Shown in pieces: positions 1 to 8,700 of a stretch of DNA of 23,861 bases. The notes under the pieces were generated by a model. It was given only the letters and a program-made list of their open reading frames with translations, was not told the DNA's origin and searched no databases. How positions within the stretch are numbered: the stretch's first letter is position 1; each line of letters starts with the position of its first letter. The DNA is from Plakobranchus ocellatus (taxonomy: Eukaryota; Mollusca; Gastropoda; Plakobranchidae), in NCBI GenBank assembly GCA_019648995.1, contig BLXT01004061.1, positions 926,208-950,068 on the forward strand, in the 5' to 3' direction. The translations under genes and the position numbers were made by a program.

Positions 1-1420
1 GGTTCTGTTTTTTTATATAGTTGGTGACAATGAATGAAGAAGAGTTTTTGTTGTTGTTGTTTTGACGCAAATGGTGCTTAGGATAGGCTTCGGCATAAGC
101 TGATGATGATGGCAATGACAGTGGTCCTAACGGGCGGGGTAGAATATTTTCCTCACTGTACGGTTACGAAAATCTTTATTAAATGATAAATACTCAGAAG
201 TGAGCTTCTGTTTTTTTTTTCGCTCAGTTAAGAGAAGGATAAAAAGTTGTTCACCTTGCATGTCTAGTTTCATTATCTTTTTGTACAGAATTATCTTATA
301 TAAATTATAAACTTATTGTAAATGCCGCTATATTACTACATTTTCAGTGTCTGTTGGTACCGCCATTACCCTTGCAACGCACGGCTATTTTATGGACACA
401 GGAGATTACTGTTACACAGTCTAGGACTTTCAATTCATAAATATTGGTAGCACATAGAAATTGGGTACAAATCAATGCCGTAATTGATAAAGGTCCTGTT
501 TGTGTTTCTTGAAAACAAAAATTGATTAAGGTCTATTTTGAATGGGCATCATTGAGCCTATCGGTTCTTTAATAAATAAATAGATAAAATAGAAAAATAT
601 TTATTGCGGACCACGATACTGAAAATTATATGGTTTTTTAAAAAAAAGGAGGGGGGGGTTAAAAAAAAAACCACACCATTATTCTTTATAATCATGCAAG
701 AATTGCTCAAAAATGTACCAGAAAAAATCCTCTAAATATCTTATTCGAGAAGATCGACCAATGCTACTTCGGTAAATTCTATTGCATACAGAAATTCTAT
801 GACTAGAGTAACTCCTTGTAATATCAGAAGCTCTTATCCAAACAACGTTTATTTTCTTTTGCGATTTTTTTCCATTTTAACTTTTGTCGCTTTTTGTTTC
901 AGTATCGTACCAATATATTATTTTTATATTTTATCTAATTTAACCATCATATGATAAGTCTGATCGTATGGCTTTTCAATAAAATTACGATAATGTCATG
1001 TTGCTTAAAAGCAAAAGCCTGTCTAAAAAAATCCCCCAGATACCCCTATCATCAAGAGGTAGAATTAGTAGTAGAAGCACAAACGTAGATCGATTTCAAG
1101 TACTTCGATGCGTAGTTAATGAAGAAGTTCATGTGCCATGACGAAGATCCTCATGCAGATTGTCTTTGCCTTGCTGTACCAGATCGTTTTACTAGTTGTT
1201 TTTTCGTTTGTTTGTTTTTTCCCGTTGTCAGTAACACGAGATGATGTAAATGAGGGTCTTGGTATGATGTCATGCTTGATATTGATGCACCATTAATACA
1301 AAGGAATAGTCTGGGGGTGGCTACTTTTTAAAAATATAACCCTTTGAAAATTTTCAAGATGTTGACAATAAGACAGTTTTACAAAGTGGACTAGAAATAT
1401 TGTTGTATTTTTGTCAATGG
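1..1420. other. AT-rich intergenic sequence, nothing recognised
   Basis: I see no coding exon, RNA gene or clear repeat family here. There are short low-complexity runs: GTT repeats near 50, a purine run with nine G and ten A residues at about 645-670, and T runs. Reading frames are short and lack family features. Confidence 0.5.
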
Positions 1421-1471
1421 TTTGACATTTTTATCTTTGGCATGTTTTTTCCATGATTATTTTAATATATT

Positions 1472-1513
1472 TATCATCATAATCATTACTATCATCATTA
1501 TCATCATCACCAT

Positions 1514-1567
<54 letters not shown>

Positions 1568-1606
1568 TATCATCATCACCATCATCATCACAATCATCAT
1601 TATTCA
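1472..1606. repeat. ATC/GAT trinucleotide microsatellite
   Basis: The plus strand is a long, slightly interrupted ATC array, purest at about 1518-1566. Frames through it give poly-isoleucine on the plus strand and poly-aspartate on the minus strand; neither is a protein. It starts exactly where the minus-strand LINE reading frame ends, so it most likely grew from the LINE's own 3' tail. Confidence 0.95.
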
Positions 1607-2045
1607 TCCCATAGATTTTCATTTGTTGGGGCGCCTCAAGGAGATAGTAACGAGTTTTCTCCATTCTCTCAGCTCTCCTCAATGCCTCTCTCACTTCCAT
1701 CCCGGTCCATTCAAGGATGTTGTCCATCCATCTTTTTCTTTATGTTGCTGCCTGTTTTCGTCTATTTTGTACAGTGCCAATAGAATGGTTTTGGCAAGGC
1801 CCGAAGATCGGGTGATGTGGCTGCACCAATTTAATTTTTGTTGTTCGATTAGTGTTGGGAGGTCAGTGTGCGGCCCAAAAGCACCTCGGTCGCATTTTTT
1901 GACCTTTTCATTGATGATGTGGTCCTTGTATGAGATGTTGAGCAGTTTGTGGAAGCATATCATTTCAACAGCTTTCATTCTCTTTTCAGTATCTTCTGTC
2001 AGGGTGCAGGATTTACAAGGGTATAGAAAGCGTACAAGCTTATAA
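1605..2045 (-). pseudogene. LINE reverse transcriptase C-terminal fragment, 5'-truncated
   Basis: Read on the minus strand this is the extreme C-terminus of a non-LTR retrotransposon ORF2, the type often annotated as endonuclease-reverse transcriptase in invertebrates. It runs from a FLYPCKSCTLT motif (LYGCESWTLT in intact copies) through EKRMKAVEM, an ITRSSGLAKTIL block and then DNILEWTGMEVREALR. The first part (2045 to about 1725) and the second (about 1727 to 1605) are in different frames, so an indel near 1720-1730 breaks the ORF. The catalytic reverse transcriptase and endonuclease domains are missing, as expected of a 5'-truncated insertion. The reading frame leads into the GAT array, a common way for such LINEs to end. 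The clade (CR1, RTE or Rex-like) cannot be fixed from this tail. Confidence 0.85.
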
Positions 2046-2057
2046 TGCTGCTGCAAA

Positions 2058-2336
2058 TCAATTTTAAAAAAAGTAAAGTGGGTCCCACACTTAGTCTGAG
2101 TATCGGGGAACCAGGAGTAGGCTCTTAGTTGTTCTTGGCATGCGGCATTATGAGGTAGTTACTCACTGCTTTCATCGCCCCCTTTACTTTCGCCGGGTCT
2201 TAATAGACCTAGCTACCCATTTAGTGCTGGGTGGACGCAGAGGAGCAATGAAAAATTGATTTGGCCCGGACTGGGAATCGAACCTCGGACCTTTGACTTG
2301 GTAGCCAAGTGCCCTAACAGTGAGCCACCACTCCGT
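2058..2336 (-). mobile_element. tRNA-derived SINE
   Basis: On the minus strand the element opens with GGAGTGGTGGCTCACTG, which carries a box-A-like promoter motif (TGGCTCACTGTTAGGGC). A perfect box B, GGTTCGATTCC, follows at 2284-2274. These are the internal RNA polymerase III promoter parts of a tRNA-derived head. A tRNA-unrelated body of about 190 bases follows and ends in a T run before TTTAAAATTG near 2058. The first and last bases of the tRNA-like part do not pair as an acceptor stem, so it is not a working tRNA gene. The tail touches the LINE fragment, so it inserted beside or into it. I cannot name the SINE family. Target-site duplications are not convincing. Confidence 0.8.
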
Positions 2337-3593
2337 AAAGCATTAAATTAAGCAATAAAATCATAACCTGTGCTCTCAAAGGTGTTTCTCAATCTAGCTT
2401 AGGGTATCTCGGGACAAATCACAATGGGCTCCGATTTGGTCGAAAGATAATTAGGCAGAAAAATACAATAACGTTTTTGCATCTCTATGACCGGAAAACG
2501 GGTGATGACCAGGAGTGTCGTTGCATGGGAACAAGACATTTTTTTCTGACCTGCGTATTCTTTATGGTGTAGGAAGGAAGAGTTATATTTTGATGAGGTT
2601 TGAACTGGTTTGCGTCCGAATTCATCCAATTCTAAATGGCCTCAGACTTTTAGGAATTCGTTGGTCGGGCGTTGGCTAAAAATTCGATCCCACGTATGTG
2701 TAGATGTATAGTATAAAACAGTCCATACTTTGCTAACCACTGTGTCAACATTAATGCCCGATAATACCCTTTTTAAAAACTGATTGACAGGCCTACAATT
2801 TTTTAAAATAAAGATTAGTGTAACCAGATAATTGAATGTAGTCTCATAATCATAGGCCCTAATTATTTCAAATAAACAGAGGCACAAAACAATTTTAATG
2901 ACCAAGTATGGATACGCCCGAATTAGACCTTTGACAAACTTTGCACACATTTTTTTATGACTCCGACTTGCAACGAGCTAAGCCATTATAAACCAAAAGA
3001 AAATCCGAATCGGTCTCTACCTCAGTCACAATCATTTCATTTCGCCTTTTTTTTTTTTACCTTTGAGCCCATCTAAAAACATGGCGTAACTCTCTTAAAA
3101 CGAAGATTTTTTTTATCTTATAATTTAAAGTCATCCCTTCTTGCTTTTGGCGATACAATGTTCCGCTCAATTATCCCTTAGCAATAGTGTGGGAGAAACT
3201 TAGCCTAAAGTCTTGGGATCCTTCTCTCCTTTTGGAACGTTCTCAATGAACCCACAAAAGATTTTAAGACCAAATCTAATCTTGTTGTTATCTTTTCTGG
3301 GTTTACATATTAGAGAGTTCCGAAATTCAAAATGGCTGCGTCCTATGTGCGCTGATCTGAGAGTCCAAAGGGTTTAGATATGTGCGCTTAGGTGCTGATC
3401 CAACCACTATCGCCGAGACTCTCAATCGTAAGAAAAGGTACAGAATGAGAATTCATATGCTTTTATAAATGTATTCTTCGGAATAGGGACAGGCTAACGA
3501 CTTCTAGATCTAGATTTATCTTATCAGCTACAAACGAAAAAGCTCTAAATTATGTAGGCCTAGATCTAGATTTTGTGTGAAAATACAAAATAG
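2337..3593. other. Intergenic sequence, no gene recognised
   Basis: No exon or element can be supported. A minus-strand stretch at about 2750-2685 has a box-A-like AGTGGTTAGC and, some 50 bases later, GGGATCGAAT, weakly like a decayed tRNA-derived SINE head. An open frame over the same interval shows no family features. Confidence 0.4.
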
Positions 3594-3664
3594 TAGTACA
3601 ATTTGCATTATAAATTGGCTTTGCGACCTCTTCATTTCGTCGATGGCTTATGAAGATAGAGCTG
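3594..3664. mobile_element. Partial palindromic MITE, copy A (right arm)
   Basis: Only the right half is present. It shares GCGACCTCTTCATTT and GCTTATGAAGATAGA with the fuller copies at 4568-4749 and 5315-5449. The left arm is not visible. Confidence 0.7.
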
Positions 3665-4567
3665 GATCGGATAATATAGCTAAATAAAAAGAGGGGGTGG
3701 GAACAAATGAAAAAGCGCCGCAGATGATACAGTTCTAGATATATGTGTATCATAATATAGATCTAGACCGACCTTATTTTCCCAACGGCTCGTAAAAATA
3801 GGGTGCGGCCTTATTTCCAGAATAGATTGGACTTTCTGATGAAAGCACACAGTTATGTACAAGCAGAGGCAAAGTCAACCTGTTGTTAACTCCCTATGAT
3901 TCCTCGCCAATGCTCAAATGGCCCCTGAGCAGGGTTTCCTTTCTTCCATTGCTTGTGTGACCTGCATGGCCTTTCGTCACTTTTGTGAAGTGTGAAGTGA
4001 ACGAAAAAGAACAGAAAATTTTAACAAAGCAACGTACACCAAGTACATACACATGTATCTATTCTAAATTATTGGGATCGTCTTGACCTGTCGTTCTAGA
4101 AGTGCAACCAAAAGCGTTCGGGAAAATGAGGGTTGGACCTTTTTTAAGTAATTTACGAGTGTTAAGAAAAATAGTCACTTTGACTAAATGATGACGAAAT
4201 AAAGGCAATTTTTTTGCAACACAGCAGCATGACTCAGTAGATCAGTAGATCATGTATTCTAGATATCTAGGGATATAACAATTACAAATGGAGAGTGCAG
4301 GGGAAAAAGCGCAGATGTCACAAAAAGAGTCCTGAGAAAATCGAAATTTAAAGTTTGGACAACTGCCCTTCTTTCACAGGACAGCTTTTTATATATATTT
4401 TTTAGAACAAAATAAACGACGTAAGCTGAAAGCTGATGGGATTAGTTTTAAAACAATTTGATATTTTGTGACCTCCGCCTTTCTTCCCCTGTAGTCTCCA
4501 AATATGAAATAATATCATCCAAAAACGAAGATATCTTTAAAATTTTGGAGCAGATGAATCCACTGCT
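3665..4567. other. Intergenic sequence between MITE copies
   Basis: AT-rich sequence with several AGATCTAG palindromic words and no coding sequence I can support. It is upstream of AASDHPPT and could hold promoter elements, but none is identifiable. Confidence 0.4.
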
Positions 4568-4749
4568 AGATCTACCTTCGTAAAATACCACAGAAATGAA
4601 GAGATTTCTGTATTTTAATCAGAAACCACCGAAAAGAGGAAGTCGCAGGCATAAAATTGTGAAGATATTGTTTGAAAAGCAGCACCATTTATATCATAAC
4701 ATGGCCTGCGACCTCTTCATTTTGTCAGTAGCTTATGAAGATAGATCTA
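4568..4749. mobile_element. Palindromic MITE, copy B
   Basis: The element is bounded by AGATCTACCTTCG on the left and its near-inverse AAGATAGATCT on the right. The right arm (GGCCTGCGACCTCTTCATTT, then TCAGTAGCTTATGAAG) matches copy C closely. The left arm is longer than in copy C because an arm-internal piece (AAGAG, then GTCGCAGGCATAAAATTGTG) appears displaced by about 50 bases. There is no coding capacity. It is probably a non-autonomous DNA element that can fold into one hairpin. Confidence 0.75.
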
Positions 4750-4952
4750 GTACCATTTTTGGAAAAAAATTGATCACCTCAGATCACCATTTTGAGTTTT
4801 AATTGATCAGGTCTAATTCAGCAATTAACTTAGAAATAAAAATGCAAGTGATCTCATCAAGAAATCGTGTTTTATTTTTTCACCCTCAAATAGTTAGATT
4901 TAGATCAAGATTAGACCTATACTCATAATACTGTGATATGTCAAGTTGGTTA

Positions 4953-5039
4953 GGTGTCTCTGGTGTTATAGACTAGACAAAATGAAGGCGCCAGAGAGCA
5001 GCTATGATTGGCATCTAGACTAGACAAAACAGAGACACC
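4953..5039. repeat. Short inverted repeat with internal direct repeat
   Basis: Ten-base arms GGTGTCTCTG (4953-4962) and CAGAGACACC (5030-5039) flank a 67-base interior. The word AGACTAGACAAAA occurs twice inside (near 4970 and 5017). It may be a small hairpin element, but the arms are too short to be sure. Confidence 0.4.
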
Positions 5040-5314
5040 GGAGATGCAGGAAAATAACCTTTTGGTAAATAAATTTACTTTTCTTGTGTGCACAATTGGA
5101 AGCCTTGTGGGGCAATGTTAGTATTCTTGATGAACTGAATGTTAGAAAATTTTTCCATCAATTTTGAGTAGATCTAGAATCTAGGCCTAGATAAAACAGA
5201 AGACGCTTGACTTATATGTAACATTAGATGAGATCTACTTTTAGATTTAGGGACAGTGAAGAGAAAGTAATCATTTTTTGTCAAGATAGTCAGGGGACAG
5301 GCCCAATGGCTTTT

Positions 5315-5449
5315 AGATCTACCTTCGTCAGCTGTCGATGATATGAAGAGGTCACAGGTGTAAAATTGTGGAGATTGTGTGCTGGTTGTAAATTATAAAC
5401 TTGGCCTGCAACCTCTTCATTTTGTCAGTAGCTGATGAGGGTAGATCTA
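5315..5449. mobile_element. Palindromic MITE, copy C, in the AASDHPPT promoter region
   Basis: A 135-base near-palindrome. The left arm runs from AGATCTACCTTCGTCAGCTG through ATGAAGAGGTCACAGG. The reverse complement of the right arm reads AGATCTACCCTCATCAGCTA, then AATGAAGAGGTTGCAGG. Both ends carry AGATCT. It lies about 140 bases before the AASDHPPT start codon and so may be within the promoter or 5' untranslated region. Confidence 0.8.
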
Positions 5450-5542
5450 GATGTTGCAAGGCCTGTGGCTGGATTATCCTTTGGTTCATTTTCAGCGTAA
5501 TATAAAATCATCAGGAAGAGAACACCCATTCATAAACTGAGG

Positions 5543-5560
5543 ATGTGCCTGAGATTGTAG
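5543..5560 (+). promoter_or_regulatory. Possible 5-codon upstream ORF of AASDHPPT
   Basis: An ATG followed by four sense codons and TAG lies 30 bases before the chosen start codon, in another frame. If transcription starts upstream it could reduce initiation at 5590. The transcription start is unknown, so this is only a possibility. Confidence 0.3.
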
Positions 5561-5589
5561 GATCTGAAGCCTGGAAATCAATTTCAGAA

Positions 5590-5742
5590 ATGTTTAGCGG
5601 GCGAAGTTGTCGAGTAGCTGTGAATTTTAGAAGCTGGTCACCAACACAAGCAGAATGGACTTTTGCTGCTCAGTGTGTCCAAGGAGAAGAGAAAGAACGC
5701 ATCAGCAAATTTATGTTTAAAAAAGATGCAAAATCAGCAATG
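5590..5742 (+). CDS. AASDHPPT: AASDHPPT coding exon 1
   Basis: Encodes residues 1-51, the N-terminal part with AEWTFAAQCVQGEEKERI and FKKDAKSAM. The donor is ATG|GTGAGT at 5743, phase 0. The open frame extends 5' to 5536 without another ATG, so the exon probably continues as 5' untranslated sequence. Confidence 0.93.
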
Positions 5743-8700
5743 GTGAGTGTGCCTAAGTTTTCTTTGAGTTCAAATTAAGCTTCAGTTCTTGCCAGAACTT
5801 GGACATTGTGAAGAAATGTCAAATTTTTTACTTGTTGAATTAAAAACCAAGTTCTTTTAAAATTCAATATTGCCCATTTCAAATGTATATCTTACAATAC
5901 TCAAAAGGATGGTTTTTGTAAGCTTCATTTAACACAAATTTACTAAGGTGATGATTTTTGTTTATACCTGAATTTTTTTAGTGCAAAAATTCTAAAATAA
6001 ATTAAAATTGTTCTATTAAACAATGAACCTTTAGTTCAGTTATATTCAGTCAACAAGACTTTAAAAACATTTGGATGGTTTTTTTAAAGTGGAATACATT
6101 TTGAAATTTTCTTTAAATTTGTAGTCTAATGTGCCAAGCCTTTAAATTCTCTTAAACTGTATGCCTGAGATCTTATTGGTTGGTGTTTCTATCTTACTAT
6201 ACTCTTCTTCCATTGGACTTGACTGAACTTCGGTAAAGGCAGCCCTTGCTCCAAAGTTTAAGTTCCAGAATGATTAAAGTTTGCTACCTTTGATTTATAA
6301 TGTTTTAGTATTTATTTTGGGGGGCAATAATGATCCTTTTCATCACATCTTCATTCCTATGTAGTTTTGTCGTAGCATGATCACAGCTATGACTATGAGG
6401 GTGAAACACAAAAGGGCAGCAGTGAGCAGGCTGCATTTTGTAGTTTGACTGATGTTGAGGTGGTGGAACATCCGGGATCAGCTAGAGCCTTAATAATCTT
6501 TTCATTTAATGTGAAAAAAGTGTTTGAATGTGATAGAAGAATGTCTGACCTACAGGAGGGGGTTAAAATTTAACTTCTTGCTTTTGGGAATGTATTTTGC
6601 GATCATAATGCGTTTCATCATGCGTTAATTTATTGCTAAATTAAAGCTTTTGATAAAAATCTTTAGGTTGGACGATTGCTACTGCGCTATGCTGTGTCAA
6701 AGATCCTGGGCATTCCCTGTCGTGCATTGCAGTTTGGCAGAACCGAAAAAGGAAAACCTTATCTTGTCAGTCCCATTGACAAGACGACTATGAGATCTGA
6801 CTTAAGTTTCAATGTTTCACATCAGGGGGATTACGTTGTTCTAGCGGCTGAGAGAGGAAATAATGTTGGAGTGGACGTAATGAAAGTTGAATGGCCCAGT
6901 GAGTAAGATATATCATACAGCCAATTAGAAATCATTTGAATCTTTAATTGAATTGGCAATAAGTTCAAAACTGTATTATTTTAATGAATGTTTCTCTCTT
7001 GAGCTACATTGAATATCTTTGGTTGGATTGAGGTCTGAGAGAATAATCAGGTTATTTCCAGTTAAGAGTCAGAAGTTGCATGTTGAACATTTTAAATCAT
7101 AAATATATAGTATGCCTAAGAGTGTGCTCAGGTAGAAACTCAGTTGACTGTGCCAAGTGATTGAGGTCCATTTTTTTATTTTTTTATTTGGGCATTTTAA
7201 AGAAGGAAAATAAATTGAAAATTTTTTTTTCTCACAAGTGGTACATGAGGAACACTGTCATCAGGACTAATCTCAGATTATAAAAATTTAAAAAAAAATG
7301 TTGTTTTAATTTTTTTTTTCACTTTTTCCTCAAATATCATGACTGACACAATAGTTTGTTTTTTTCCCTAAACAAACGCAGGAAATACTCCTGTGTCTTC
7401 ATTTTTCAAGACAATGCATAGACAATATACTGATCAAGAGTGGTCAGAAGTGAAATGTTACAGTAATGAAAGGGATCAACTGAAAGTTTTTTTCAGACTT
7501 TGGGTAAGGAAACATGCTGTGTTGTACTCTTTGTGTTTGTGTGTTGTTGTTTTTTTTTTAATTTGTTTTGTTGCAATTATTCTTCTAAATCTTTTTTGTT
7601 ACCAGAGAAAAACAACTTTTTAAACAATTTTCAATCAAGATATGTCAGTCAAACTGAGTAAATTAGACACAAGTTACATTTTGGACATATGTGGAATTAT
7701 GAGCATAATGAAATACCATAATAATTTTAACACTTGCAGAGAGAAAAATAAAGTCTCTATTCCTATTGTTTGAAAAGCTGTGTAGCATCACCACAAAATG
7801 AGACATTTTTAAATCATATCAGCCATGGAAAAAGAGATCAGCAACCACAGATCTTAAATAGTTATAGTGTCAAAAAATGCAAAACTTTATCAAAGGTTAT
7901 AAGAAAAAGTTGATTTTGTTAACAACCGCATGTTACACATTCCTGCTGCAAAACTTCTCATTTTGTGGTATCACTACACTTATGAGGTTGATAAGTATAC
8001 TTTTATTTGCTTTTTCTGTAGACAACACTTTTCAAAGGTGCAGAAGCATCCTTTGTGGCCTGTGCCTGATTTTCTCTGGTTGTTCCACACATGTTAAGTC
8101 AATATTGCTGATAATGAATGCAAGTTGGATACTTCTTTTTTTTTTGTTTGTTTTTTTTTTTTTGTTTTTTTTTTTTTTATCTTTTATTCCTGTACTCCTT
8201 AAAAAATTCATACTGTTCCTTTTTTTCTTAAAGGAATTACGAATGTGCTCTTCAATTTCAGTGTCTCAAAGAGAGTGTTGTGAAAGCTTTAGGAATAGGC
8301 ATTGGTTTTGAAGTGAGCAGGCTGAACTTCAACTTCCATTGCCGTGATATTTCAGAAGGTCAAGTAGTCACAGACACAACGGTGGACATCGATGAAGACC
8401 CAGCACCAGAGTGGAGTTTTGAGGAATCTTTCCTTGATGGACACTGCATTGCTGTGGCAGTTAATCACGCATCCAAAGTAAGTGAAATAAATTCTTTCAT
8501 TGTTATTTTTTTTTCAACCCTTATATTTTATAGATTTATATTGCTCTTTTAAGTTATAAATGTATATGTTGTGTATTATATATAAAACCTTTTTATCTAT
8601 TCACCTTTTCCCCATTGCAGTAGGAGTCTCCATGATTTTTTTTCATTTATTCATATTCTCCTTGGCTTTTTCATAATTCTTTAGAACTTACCATTAGCAT

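Noticed and set aside
1422..2045. Plus-strand 207-codon frame with a poly-isoleucine block
   Set aside because: It is the ATC microsatellite plus the antisense of the LINE fragment.
2262..2336. Functional tRNA gene
   Set aside because: Boxes A and B are present but the ends do not pair as an acceptor stem, and a SINE body follows.
2642..2950. Minus-strand 102-codon hydrophobic frame
   Set aside because: No family features; part of it overlaps a possible eroded SINE head with box-A- and box-B-like words too weak to call.
7877..8311. Plus-strand 144-codon frame
   Set aside because: Lies in intron 3, runs through a T-rich tract and overlaps exon 4 in another frame.
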